Below, piece by piece: positions 6,873 through 15,551 of a stretch of DNA of 18,846 nt. Numbering within the stretch: the stretch's first letter is position 1; each line of letters starts with the position of its first letter. Below the pieces are notes generated by a model. It was not told the DNA's origin and made no database searches. It worked only from the letters and a program-made list of their open reading frames with translations. A program made the position numbers and the translations under genes. This DNA comes from an uncultured Eubacteriales bacterium (GTDB taxonomy: Bacteria; Bacillota; Clostridia; Oscillospirales; Acutalibacteraceae), in contig CAKSQS010000049.1 of the NCBI GenBank assembly GCA_934486705.1, positions 1 to 18,846 on the forward strand, written 5' to 3'.

Positions 6873-8936
6873 ATGAGATTAAAGAAAATTCTGTGCGTCG
6901 GATTTGCGCTTTTGCTTGCAGCGGGCATTTCTGTTTCCGCCGCTCCCGCAAACGGACTGCCTTATGACTCTTATATTTACGACAACGACAATGAGCCTTT
7001 GCTGACTCCCGCTCCGTATACGGTAGAAAAAACGTTAAACGGAACAGACCTCGGAACATCCGGTCTTTCCGGACTTTCGGATGTATTTTACGACGGTATC
7101 GACAGACTGTATTGGTGCGACACAGGCAACAACAGAGTGCTTGTTACAGATACCGAATATAATCTGCTGCGAATAATCAGCGAATTCAGCGACGGAGATT
7201 CCCTTTCGTCCCCAACCGGATGTTATGCTGATGAAAGCCTGATTTATATTGCTGACTCTGCAAACAGCCGGATAGCCGTTTTCCGCCGCAATGATTATGC
7301 GGCTGAGAAGGTACTCGGACGCCCTGATATTCCTCAGCTCGGCTCAGATTATACATATACGCCGATACGAATTACGGCAGACCGCGCCGGACGGATATAT
7401 GTTGTGGCAAAGGGTGTAAATAAGGGACTTATCCGCTTAGCTCCCGACGGCAGCTTCACCTCATTCTTCGGCGCTCCGAATGTAGAATATAATGTGCTGC
7501 AGTTAATTTGGCGAAAGATAGCCACAAAAGAGCAGCGCAAGCGTATGGAACAATATGTTCCCACGGAATACAATGCCCTCGAAATAGACAAAAAAGGCTT
7601 TATATACGCCGTTTCGCTCACGTCATCCACCACTCCGGCGGCACGGCTGAACAGCGCAGGCGAGGATGTTTTGGCAGAGCTGTCGCATATCGGCGACAGC
7701 GAATACCGGAAATCGCTCGGTCAAAGCGGAGGAACAGGATTTGCCGATATAGCTTTAGGCTCTGACGGCAGCTTTACCCTGCTTAATACAACCGACGGCA
7801 AAATATACGCCTATAATTCAGACGGCGAGTTGCTTTATGCCTTCGGAAACATTGGCTCGCAAAAGGGTCTGTTCTATAACGCTACCGCTATTGAGCAGGT
7901 TGGGGAACGGCTGTTGGTTACCGATGGCACGAAGGGCACCGTTACAGTTTATACACAGACGGAATTCGGGCGAACCGTCAGAGCGGCAATGCAGGCTTAT
8001 AATGACGGTGACTATGACTCCTCATATGCCGCATGGCAGGAGGTACGAAGATACTGCTCGCACTATACGCCCGCCATTACAGGTATGGCAAAAATATCAA
8101 TCGCCCGCGGCGACACCGACTCCGCTATGCACGAGCTTAAAAAAATTCACGCGCGAACACTTTACAGCAAGGCTTTTGAAAAATCCCGCAATCAATTTAT
8201 ACGCACGGCAATTATTCCGTTTGCTGTCGGAATTGCAGTAATTTCGGTTGTTTTTCTTGTTTTGAAAAAGAAAATGCGGAAAAATCAGCTTTGTATGAAA
8301 ATTCGTGAAAGCGATGTTTACCGAAAGCAACGCTACGCGACATACACGCTTTTTCATCCCTTTGACGGATATTGGGATATTAAGCACGAGGGACGCGGCG
8401 ATCTTAAAAACGCTCTTATCATTCTTATTGCATTTATTATATGCTATGGCGTAAGAGTCCAGTTTTCGGGATACGCCGTTACCGGAACGGTTTCCGAAAA
8501 TGTCAATGTTCCTTACAGACTGCTGCTGATTTTGCTGCCGATAGCGTTTTGGGTAATCGCAAACTGGTGCTTCACAGCGCTGATGGACGGCAAAGGGACA
8601 ATGAAGGATATTATGACTGCCTCAGGATATGCGCTCAAGCCGTATGTACTGATGAGCGTTCCGCTTTTTCTCCTGTCTCATATACTGACTGAGGAAGAAG
8701 CAATGATATACACACTTTTGGATGTTATCTGCCTGATTTGGGTGCTTGCACTTATGTTTTTCGGCATGATGACGGTTCACGATTATTCTCTCGGAAAATC
8801 TGTACTGACAACTGTGCTCACTTTGCTTGGAATGTGCATTATTCTGTTTATTTTATTGCTGCTTTCAAGTCTTATACAGGAAATTTACAATTATTTCTAC
8901 GGCATTTACAAGGAATTGATTTTCCGAACCTACTGA
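6873..8936 (+). CDS. Membrane protein: NHL-type beta-propeller, TPR-like linker and Yip1 membrane domain
   Basis: The 687-residue protein has a signal peptide (residues 1-23, VSA/APA). Residues about 60-365 carry about six NHL-like blades, seen as repeated strands (DRLYWCDTGNNRVLV, LIYIADSANSRIAVF, GRIYVVAKG, GFIYAVSL, GKIYAYNSDGELLYAFG, RLLVTDGTKGTVTVY). Residues about 366-428 are two TPR-like helical hairpins (AAMQAYNDGDYDSSYAAW). A membrane helix spans 445-465, followed by a basic KKKMRKN stop-transfer. Residues about 485-680 form a Yip1-type domain with five further membrane segments (about 512-532, 549-568, 590-605, 616-633, 644-667). The propeller should lie outside the cell. Its role beside an ABC importer is unknown; glycan sensing, scaffolding or assembly of the importer are possible. 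The start has GGAGG 6 bases upstream, 11 bases after the permease. Confidence 0.8.
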   Translation: MRLKKILCVGFALLLAAGISVSAAPANGLPYDSYIYDNDNEPLLTPAPYTVEKTLNGTDLGTSGLSGLSDVFYDGIDRLYWCDTGNNRVLVTDTEYNLLRIISEFSDGDSLSSPTGCYADESLIYIADSANSRIAVFRRNDYAAEKVLGRPDIPQLGSDYTYTPIRITADRAGRIYVVAKGVNKGLIRLAPDGSFTSFFGAPNVEYNVLQLIWRKIATKEQRKRMEQYVPTEYNALEIDKKGFIYAVSLTSSTTPAARLNSAGEDVLAELSHIGDSEYRKSLGQSGGTGFADIALGSDGSFTLLNTTDGKIYAYNSDGELLYAFGNIGSQKGLFYNATAIEQVGERLLVTDGTKGTVTVYTQTEFGRTVRAAMQAYNDGDYDSSYAAWQEVRRYCSHYTPAITGMAKISIARGDTDSAMHELKKIHARTLYSKAFEKSRNQFIRTAIIPFAVGIAVISVVFLVLKKKMRKNQLCMKIRESDVYRKQRYATYTLFHPFDGYWDIKHEGRGDLKNALIILIAFIICYGVRVQFSGYAVTGTVSENVNVPYRLLLILLPIAFWVIANWCFTALMDGKGTMKDIMTASGYALKPYVLMSVPLFLLSHILTEEEAMIYTLLDVICLIWVLALMFFGMMTVHDYSLGKSVLTTVLTLLGMCIILFILLLLSSLIQEIYNYFYGIYKELIFRTY

Positions 8937-8941
8937 GGAGG
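8935..8941 (+). promoter_or_regulatory. Ribosome binding site that fixes the DUF5696 lipoprotein start
   Basis: GAGGAGG overlaps the stop codon of the NHL-Yip1 gene and lies 9 bases before the ATG at 8951. The longer frame from 8738 has no such site and would bury the lipoprotein signal 71 residues inside the protein. Confidence 0.8.
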
Positions 8942-8950
8942 AACCGACAG

Positions 8951-11527
8951 ATGATAATTAAAAAATACTTTGCTTTACTCTCGGCGGTTCTTATATCTGT
9001 TTCTCTTACAGGCTGTTCTAAAAGCACTGCCTACAAAACGCCTGTGCGCGGCAGTTCTGCCGACGATGCCTCCTGGAAAACTGCCGGAGAAGAAGTTATA
9101 ACCCTCGAAAACGACAGTATACGGTTAGTATTTGATTCAAAAACGACGCATTTTACCGTTGAAAACAAAAATAAAGGGATTAAGTTTTATTCGTATTTTA
9201 ACGAAGAGAGCTCATCTACATATTCGGCAGACACTCAAAAGCGGATGAATTCCGAGATGACGATTGTATATTACGAGGAGCAATCCTCCGCGCAGTATAT
9301 GTTTTCCGATACGGACAGCGTTACGGCAGGGCATTACCGTGTCACTTATAATGGCAACAGCATAAGGGTGGTATATACATTCGGAGAGGATGAAAACGAC
9401 GCTCTTGTTCCGCAGGTTGTGAGCGAGAAAAAGATGGATGATCTGTTGGAACTGATGCAAAACGACTCCAACCCAGACGGCGCCGCTATGAGCCGACGCA
9501 TGATGAGATTTTACACCCTTTATACCGCGGACGAAGCGGATAAAGGAATTATAAAAGCATACCCCGCAATCAAAAAGACTCCGCTTTATATTCTCAACGA
9601 CGATGCCGGCGAGAGCGATAAAGAAGAAATTCGGGAATATATGGCGCTTATCGGCTACACGCAAGCCAACTATGCTGCGGATATATCGGATCTGGGGCTT
9701 AATTCAGAGCAGCAATCAAACACCCCCGGATTTATTATTCCGGTTGAATACTCATTGCAGACGGACGGATTTACCGCTCGCGTTCTGACCGACCGTATTG
9801 AAGAAGCCAGCAGCGACTACAAGCTTCAAAGTCTTACATTTCTGGAATATTTCGCTTCTTCGGAGAACTCAAACGGACAATTCTTCGTTCCTGACGGCAG
9901 CGGAGCCGTTATAGACTGGAGCAAAAATCATGTAAGTACATATTCACAGCCGTTTTACGGTTCGGATTACAGCATTCAAAGCGATAAAATGACCCAGCTT
10001 TCTCAAAACAGCTGTTTGCCGGTATACGGTATACTTCGTCCGTCCGGCGCAGTTATGACGATAATTGAGGAAGGCAGCGAAAACGGAACTTTCTACGCCG
10101 AAAGTCCTGATTGCTCTGCGGCTCCGAACCACATATATACGATGTTTACCATGCGGCATATGGACACGACCGATATCGGTGCCGATCAGTTGATTCCGGT
10201 ATATAATCTCTTTGTTGAAAAGTTATCATCGGCATTCCCGACTCAGCGCTTTATATTGCTCGGAAGTAATGAAAGCAGCTGGCAGGCCATGGCGAAGGCA
10301 TATCGCCGCTATCTTTCGGACAATAACGGCATCCGCAAAACCGACTCCGCCGAAAATCCGGACATATATCTTACCTATTGGGGTATGGCTTTAAAAAGTT
10401 CAAACTTTTTGGGAATTCCGTATGATAAAAAAATCGTATTGTCAACCCTTGATGATATAAGCCGCGACATTGATACGCTTATTTCCGACGGCAATATCGG
10501 CGCTGCCGTCAGACTGAACGGTTTTTCCCGAAACGGACTGACGCCAAAGGCAAATAACCGATTCTCCATTTCCGGAAAACTCGGAAATAAAAACGAGCTT
10601 TCGAAATTGCAGGAAAAGCTGCAAAATTCCGGCGGAAAGCTTTATACTGACGGAAGTTTTCAATTTGTATACGACACCGGAAATGGATTTTCAAAAAAGA
10701 CCGACAGCGCTCACTATCTAAACCGAGTACCCGTAAAGAGGGAAAGCTACGACCCTGTAACGAGGGCGTTTAACAGCGGAAAGGATATCCCCTATTTCCT
10801 GTCTCCGAAGCAATATTTCAATTATGCCTCCGGATACCTCCGCGGTATTGAGAAAACTCTCGGAAAAAATCCGGCCGTTTCGTTCGGCGCATTGGGAAAA
10901 TATCTCGGCGGCGACTACACAACTCATACACCCGTAAGCCGTACCGATGCGCTTATGACCGTTCAGGCGGTTCTTGAGAATGTGCGCTCAGCTGCGGAAA
11001 GTATGAGCTTTGATACAGGAAATGCCTATGTTCTGCCCTACGCCGACGATATATATAATATTCCTCTTAACAGTTCCCGTTTTGACGCCGAAACAACGGC
11101 TGTCCCGTTTTATCCGATGGTTATTCACGGACTTGTTCCATACTGCGGTGAAGCGATAAATTTCAGCTATGACCGCAACGAACAGATTCTTCGCTCGCTC
11201 GAATACGGTGCGGTTCTTTCCTATGCCGTTATCGGAAAAGATGATTCCGAATTGACCGGAACAAGCATCGGAAGCTTATACTACTCTATGAACAGCGACA
11301 GTAATCTAAAGGAATTCATCTCTCTGTGGCAGCGAATAGGAGCATTCCAAAGAAAAACGGCAAATCAGGAGATAGCCGAGCATATAAGCCTCGGAGAAAA
11401 CATATTCTGCACCGTTTACGCAGACCAAAGCCGGGCGTATGTAAACTATTCCGATAAAGACTATAACGCCGACGGAATTACGGTTAAAGCCCACGATTTC
11501 ACACTTATAAGCGCGGAAAGGAGCTGA
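8951..11527 (+). CDS. DUF5696-type lipoprotein, glycan-binding or glycosidase-like
   Basis: The 858-residue protein has a clear lipoprotein signal, with lipobox LTGC and lipidated Cys22, so it sits on the outer face of the membrane. The frame is open back to an ATG at 8738, but that start overlaps the upstream gene by 199 bases and hides the signal; the ATG at 8951 with GAGGAGG 9 bases upstream is preferred. Residues about 45-150 form an N-terminal beta domain (LENDSIRLVFDSKTTHFTVENK). Residues about 260-460 form a second beta domain (FFVPDGSGAVIDW, PVYGILR). Residues about 470-760 look like an alpha/beta barrel (DIYLTYWGM, GAAVRLNGFSRNG, SFGALGKYLGGDY, YADDIYNIPL), and a C-terminal strand domain closes it (TVYADQSRAYVNYS). 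I assign DUF5696 from recalled family features and genomic context. Glycosidase activity is only suggested by the barrel; I cannot name catalytic acids. Confidence 0.78.
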   Translation: MIIKKYFALLSAVLISVSLTGCSKSTAYKTPVRGSSADDASWKTAGEEVITLENDSIRLVFDSKTTHFTVENKNKGIKFYSYFNEESSSTYSADTQKRMNSEMTIVYYEEQSSAQYMFSDTDSVTAGHYRVTYNGNSIRVVYTFGEDENDALVPQVVSEKKMDDLLELMQNDSNPDGAAMSRRMMRFYTLYTADEADKGIIKAYPAIKKTPLYILNDDAGESDKEEIREYMALIGYTQANYAADISDLGLNSEQQSNTPGFIIPVEYSLQTDGFTARVLTDRIEEASSDYKLQSLTFLEYFASSENSNGQFFVPDGSGAVIDWSKNHVSTYSQPFYGSDYSIQSDKMTQLSQNSCLPVYGILRPSGAVMTIIEEGSENGTFYAESPDCSAAPNHIYTMFTMRHMDTTDIGADQLIPVYNLFVEKLSSAFPTQRFILLGSNESSWQAMAKAYRRYLSDNNGIRKTDSAENPDIYLTYWGMALKSSNFLGIPYDKKIVLSTLDDISRDIDTLISDGNIGAAVRLNGFSRNGLTPKANNRFSISGKLGNKNELSKLQEKLQNSGGKLYTDGSFQFVYDTGNGFSKKTDSAHYLNRVPVKRESYDPVTRAFNSGKDIPYFLSPKQYFNYASGYLRGIEKTLGKNPAVSFGALGKYLGGDYTTHTPVSRTDALMTVQAVLENVRSAAESMSFDTGNAYVLPYADDIYNIPLNSSRFDAETTAVPFYPMVIHGLVPYCGEAINFSYDRNEQILRSLEYGAVLSYAVIGKDDSELTGTSIGSLYYSMNSDSNLKEFISLWQRIGAFQRKTANQEIAEHISLGENIFCTVYADQSRAYVNYSDKDYNADGITVKAHDFTLISAERS

Positions 11528-11531
11528 TTAT

Positions 11532-12425
11532 ATGAAAAACAAGCATTCGGTTTCCTATATGGAACGGCGAGCAAGAAAAGGCTATCTTTTTATGATACCG
11601 CTGTTTTTAGGACTGGCATTTATTTTTATACCCAGCCTTGTCCGAACGATTATCTTTTCTTTCAACGAAATTACAATCGGAAGTTTCGGATATAAACTTA
11701 CATTCCGCGGCTGGCAGTATTATCTGACAGCGCTGACAAAGGACCCTCAGATAGTTCCCGATATGGTTGCAAGCCTGCGAACACTCCTTATAAATATTCC
11801 GATAATTCTGATTTTCAGCCTTTTTATAGCGACACTCCTCAATCAGCGCTTCCGCGGACGACTTGCCGCAAGAATGATATTCTTTCTGCCGGTAATCCTC
11901 ACAACCGGCATACTTGTGCGTTTTGACGCACCGGCTATGGAGCTGGTTGCCCAAACGGTTGATACCGGTACAGATTCTTCCCTGTCGCTTGTCGGCGGTA
12001 TTTCATCAATGCTTTCATCTCTCAATTTCAGCAACACTGTTACCGGAATCATCAGCAGCGCTGTTTCAAATATTTACAGTGTTGTTACCGCAAGCGGTAT
12101 TCAGATTTTTATTTTCCTTGCCGGTCTCCAGGAAATCCCGCCGTCGCTTTACGAAGCGGCAGCCGTTGAGGGATGCAATAAATGGGAGTTGTTTTGGAAG
12201 ATAACCTTTCCGATGATTATGCCCCAAATGACTATTAACGCGGTTTATACAATCGTTGACTCATTTACCGATCCTTCGGGAATTTTCACCTATATTTCCG
12301 AGCTTGGCACACAGCAGCAATATTCACTCGCAACTGCGGCAAGTATTCTTTATTTAATCTGTTTAGGAATAGTTATTGCCGTTGTTATGGCAATTATCCG
12401 CGCTTACAGAAAGCACAGCATTTAA
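11532..12425 (+). CDS. Sugar ABC transporter permease, MalF type (pair 2)
   Basis: The 297-residue membrane protein starts with a short basic stretch (ERRARKGYLF), as MalF-type CUT1 permeases often do, and has about six membrane helices. The EAA loop is at residues 208-227 (EAAAVEG ... ITFP). The segment between the FFLPVILTTG helix and the next clear helix (about residues 130-188) is rich in S, T, N and G and longer than in the pair-1 permease, so it may form an external loop that contacts a different partner. It begins 4 bases after the DUF5696 gene, with AAAGGAG inside that gene, so coupling with it is likely. It resembles its pair-1 counterpart only at family level, so it is not a recent duplicate. 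Confidence 0.92.
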   Translation: MKNKHSVSYMERRARKGYLFMIPLFLGLAFIFIPSLVRTIIFSFNEITIGSFGYKLTFRGWQYYLTALTKDPQIVPDMVASLRTLLINIPIILIFSLFIATLLNQRFRGRLAARMIFFLPVILTTGILVRFDAPAMELVAQTVDTGTDSSLSLVGGISSMLSSLNFSNTVTGIISSAVSNIYSVVTASGIQIFIFLAGLQEIPPSLYEAAAVEGCNKWELFWKITFPMIMPQMTINAVYTIVDSFTDPSGIFTYISELGTQQQYSLATAASILYLICLGIVIAVVMAIIRAYRKHSI

Positions 12426-12430
12426 AGGAG
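12424..12430 (+). promoter_or_regulatory. Ribosome binding site that fixes the pair-2 MalG-type start
   Basis: AAAGGAG overlaps the stop codon of the pair-2 MalF-type gene and lies 8 bases before the ATG at 12439, which is therefore preferred over the in-frame ATG at 12376. Confidence 0.8.
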
Positions 12431-12438
12431 AGCAAAAT

Positions 12439-13347
12439 ATGACTGCCATTCAAAAACAGCGGCTGACCCGCCGCATATCCAAGCTGGGCTTTTCCCTGCT
12501 TCGGTTTATTATTCTGTTCGGTCTGGCATTTATCATTCTTCGACCGATCGTCACAAAGTTTTTACTTTCATGCATGAACCCATCAGATCTTCTGGACAAC
12601 AGCGTTAATACCATTCCTAAGCATTGGTCGCTGCATTACTGGCGCACGGCTATTAACGGTTTAAACCTTACGAAAACCCTGCCGAATACCGTTTTCCTTT
12701 CGTTAACTGTCGCGGCGCTTCAGGTAGTATCAAGCGTTCTTGTAGGATACGGATTGGCAAGATTTAATTTTAAGCTCAACAAGCTGCTTTTCGGCTGTGT
12801 TTTACTTATAATGCTGGTACCTATACAAACCGTTTCAACAGCTCAATATCTGAATTTTGTATACTTCCGTTTAGGTTTTGTTACGGTCAATCTGACAAAC
12901 ACATTTATTCCGATGTGGCTTATGGCTATCGGATGCACAGGCATCAAGCAGGGATTATATATATACCTGTTCAAAGAACAGTTTGCCGCCATCCCGCAGG
13001 AGTTGGATGAGGCCGCCTGTATCGACGGTGCGGATGTCTGGAAAACATTTACGTTGGTTATGCTGCCAAACGCCCGAACAACAATGCTGACCGTTCTGCT
13101 GTTTTCGGTCAGTTGGCAATGGACAGACGACATTTATTCCAAGCTTTATTATCCGAACACAGACATTCTTGCTAATCTTCTGGAGAATGTCAGCATACGC
13201 ATAAACAACGCTTACGACGTTACAGGTACGCTGATTTCCCGTTGTGCCGCAACACTGCTTATAATGATACCGCTTCTGATATTGTTTTCATTTTGTCAGA
13301 GATACTTGGTGCAGAGCATATCCACCTCCGGATTGTCAAACGGATAA
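12439..13347 (+). CDS. Carbohydrate ABC transporter permease, MalG type (pair 2)
   Basis: This is a 302-residue inner-membrane permease. The frame is open to an ATG at 12376, but that start would overlap the previous gene by 50 bases; AAAGGAG at 12424-12430, 8 bases before the ATG at 12439, settles the start. The first membrane segment is at about 17-45, followed by the SCMNPSDLL segment, and NTVFLS near 83 marks the next helix. The EAA loop is at residues 191-210 (EAACIDG ... LVMLP) and the C-terminus ends in the usual SISTSGLSNG-type tail. With the preceding gene it makes a second complete channel, for which no separate binding protein or ATPase is present in the window. Confidence 0.93.
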   Translation: MTAIQKQRLTRRISKLGFSLLRFIILFGLAFIILRPIVTKFLLSCMNPSDLLDNSVNTIPKHWSLHYWRTAINGLNLTKTLPNTVFLSLTVAALQVVSSVLVGYGLARFNFKLNKLLFGCVLLIMLVPIQTVSTAQYLNFVYFRLGFVTVNLTNTFIPMWLMAIGCTGIKQGLYIYLFKEQFAAIPQELDEAACIDGADVWKTFTLVMLPNARTTMLTVLLFSVSWQWTDDIYSKLYYPNTDILANLLENVSIRINNAYDVTGTLISRCAATLLIMIPLLILFSFCQRYLVQSISTSGLSNG

Positions 13348-13367
13348 AATACAGTGATTTTAAATAT

Positions 13368-13375
13368 AAGAGGAG
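13368..13375 (+). promoter_or_regulatory. Ribosome binding site that fixes the GH78-type enzyme start
   Basis: AAGAGGAG lies 7 bases before the ATG at 13383. The 35-base gap before this start (13348-13382) contains no hairpin with a T-run, so transcription should read through from the permease genes into the enzyme genes. Confidence 0.75.
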
Positions 13376-13382
13376 AATTTTT

Positions 13383-15524
13383 ATGACTCATTGGATATGG
13401 CTGCCGAAGGCTGATTATCCTGATATGCAAGCCTGCCCGATCTGCGGTCACAGCATAGCAAAACCAATCCCGTACACTGTTGCGGAATTTAAAAAATGCT
13501 ATTCATTTGCACAGGAGGTCAGGGAGGTAAGCTTAAAGGTATGCGGAGATACTTACTATCGCCTTTTCCTCAACGACACAGCCATAGGCGACGGTCCTGT
13601 ATGCGCCGGAGGTGATTTTTTATGTACCGAAAAGCCCCCCGCCTACTTTGCGCAGTCGCTGACGTTTCCCGTATGCGAAAAAACGCTGACATTGCGCGCA
13701 CTGGTTCAGCTCGGTCCTACCGCATTATGCGACTATTCTATGGGGCACGGCGGCTTTTGGTTAGAGGGAGAGGTTCGTTTTTCCGACGGCACGTCTCAAC
13801 CTATCGGCACAGACTCATCCTGGCTTTGCCGACAAGCCGCACATTACACCGATTTCGGAACCTATAACGCACGTGTTCCCGAAATGTCCTTACAGCCGGC
13901 AGAGGAGCTTGCGGATATCTGGCATCCCAAAATCTCTGAAATTCCGCCAATGGACGAATACACGGTTTTTCCGAAAAATATACGGCAAATAACCGTTCAA
14001 CCCGGTGAAACGCTGACAGCCTGCGCGGATTTTAATAAAATATATGCCTCATTTATTTGTCTTAGGATCAAGGGAAAGGCGCATATTACTGCCGATAGAT
14101 ATGAACTGCCCGAGCTTTGGCAAAACGGAGACAGCGAAACCGTAATATCCGACGGCGATACAGTTTACCGTTCACTGAGATATTACAGTATCGGAACACT
14201 TCGTCTGACAATACGCAACGACGATGTCGTTCCCGTTACTGTTGAACCCTACCTCACGGCCGTTAATTATCCTGTAAAAAATGAAGGTGACTGCCGCACA
14301 TCCGACCGAGAACTTAACGCAGTTTACGATGTTTGCAAATGGACGCTCAGGATATGCCGTCAGACCATTCATTTAGACAGTCCCCGTCATCAGGAGCCGC
14401 TCGCCTGCACAGGAGATTATTATATTGAAAGCCTGATGACAGCCTGCACCTTCGGCGATATGAGACTTGCAGAATTCGATTTATACCGTACAGCCCGATG
14501 GCTCGAAGAAAACAACGGTGTAATGTTTCATACGAGCTATAGCCTGCAATGGATTATGATGCTTTGGGATGTTTACCGCTTTACCGGTAACATCGGACTG
14601 TTGCAAAAATGTCTTTGCGCACTTTTAAAATTGCTTTCCCGCTTTGAAAGCTACATCGGCGATAATGGTCTTTTAGAAAAATGCCCCAATTATATGTTTG
14701 TTGATTGGAATACGGTAGACGGCTTTTCTATGCACCATCCGCCTAAATATTTGGGGCAAAGCTGCCTGTGTATGCAGTATCACGGCGCATTGCAATCGGC
14801 GGCAAATATTTTTAATGAGTTAAAAGATTTTAATATGGAAAAGCGTTGTCTTGAAAATGCTTCCGCACTGCGCACCGCAATTCGGACTCTGCTTTACGAC
14901 AGCGAACGGGGTCTCTACTTTGACGGTCTCCCCACACCGGATGCCGTTCCCGTCTATAATTATCTTCCGGAAAATCTTCCGCAGCGTCACTTCTCAAGGC
15001 ACAGCAATGTTATGGCTGTGCTTTACGGCGTATGCAGCAAAAAGGATTCGGCAAGAATTTTACGCACTGTATTAAATGATACCGATATGCCGGATATGCA
15101 ACCGTATTTTATGCATTTTACTCTAAACGCCATAAGAAAAACGGGCTTGCAGGAGGAATACCTGATGCCGCTTTTAGAGCGCTGGAAGCCGCTTGCCGCT
15201 AATTGCGGAAAGGGATTGCAGGAAGGCTGGTTCCCGCCCGACGGAAACGGTGATTATCTTTTTGATTTTTCCCACGCCTGGGGCGGAACACCGGCTTATC
15301 AGCTGCCGGTAAGCCTGTTAGGTCTTGAAATAGTTGAACCAGGTTGGCGGACTATCAGACTTAACCCCTGTCTTTACGGGTTGGAATATGCCGATATATC
15401 AATTCCTACTCCCTATGGATTCATTTACTGCCATATGGAGCGGAATTGCGAGCCGATTATATCGGTACCGCCGCAGATAAAGGTATTAACGACCGCTGTT
15501 TCCACCATAACCTGCACTGCCTAA
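13383..15524 (+). CDS. GH78-type alpha-L-rhamnosidase-like enzyme, cytoplasmic
   Basis: This is a 713-residue protein. The frame is open to 13242, inside the permease gene, but AAGAGGAG 7 bases before the ATG at 13383 and the typical HWIWLPK opening fix the start. Residues about 1-290 are beta-sandwich domains as in GH78 enzymes (YYRLFLNDTAIGDGP). Residues about 300-640 are the six-hairpin barrel and about 640-713 the C-terminal beta domain. The GH78 acidic cluster, D-x-P-x-R-D-E-x-x-x-x-T-G-D in many bacterial members, appears as DSPRHQEPLACTGD with D332, E338 and D345 kept. SHAWGGTPAYQLP (residues 630-642) matches the conserved late helix. There is no signal peptide, and many cysteines are present, as expected for a cytoplasmic protein. 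It should remove terminal alpha-L-rhamnose or a related sugar from imported oligosaccharides. The variant motif makes the exact sugar uncertain. Confidence 0.8.
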   Translation: MTHWIWLPKADYPDMQACPICGHSIAKPIPYTVAEFKKCYSFAQEVREVSLKVCGDTYYRLFLNDTAIGDGPVCAGGDFLCTEKPPAYFAQSLTFPVCEKTLTLRALVQLGPTALCDYSMGHGGFWLEGEVRFSDGTSQPIGTDSSWLCRQAAHYTDFGTYNARVPEMSLQPAEELADIWHPKISEIPPMDEYTVFPKNIRQITVQPGETLTACADFNKIYASFICLRIKGKAHITADRYELPELWQNGDSETVISDGDTVYRSLRYYSIGTLRLTIRNDDVVPVTVEPYLTAVNYPVKNEGDCRTSDRELNAVYDVCKWTLRICRQTIHLDSPRHQEPLACTGDYYIESLMTACTFGDMRLAEFDLYRTARWLEENNGVMFHTSYSLQWIMMLWDVYRFTGNIGLLQKCLCALLKLLSRFESYIGDNGLLEKCPNYMFVDWNTVDGFSMHHPPKYLGQSCLCMQYHGALQSAANIFNELKDFNMEKRCLENASALRTAIRTLLYDSERGLYFDGLPTPDAVPVYNYLPENLPQRHFSRHSNVMAVLYGVCSKKDSARILRTVLNDTDMPDMQPYFMHFTLNAIRKTGLQEEYLMPLLERWKPLAANCGKGLQEGWFPPDGNGDYLFDFSHAWGGTPAYQLPVSLLGLEIVEPGWRTIRLNPCLYGLEYADISIPTPYGFIYCHMERNCEPIISVPPQIKVLTTAVSTITCTA

Positions 15525-15551
15525 AGCATAAAATTCAAGGAGGAATAATAT

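Noticed and set aside
6463..7059. 198-residue minus-strand open frame across the permease / NHL-Yip1 junction
   Set aside because: It is antisense to two well-supported genes, has no convincing ribosome site or domain, and its composition looks like a shadow of the coding strand.
8738..8950. N-terminal extension of the DUF5696 protein by 71 residues
   Set aside because: It overlaps the upstream gene by 199 bases and masks the clear lipobox and the GAGGAGG site before 8951.
9212..9664. 150-residue minus-strand open frame inside the DUF5696 gene
   Set aside because: It is fully antisense to the lipoprotein gene with no independent promoter or ribosome site.
13242..13382. N-terminal extension of the GH78-like protein by 47 residues
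   Set aside because: It lies largely inside the permease gene in another frame; the ribosome site before 13383 and the family-typical start argue against it.
13434..13445. Zinc-ribbon (CPIC) at the N-terminus of the GH78-like protein
   Set aside because: There is only one CxxC pair, and no properly spaced second pair was found in the surrounding beta domain.
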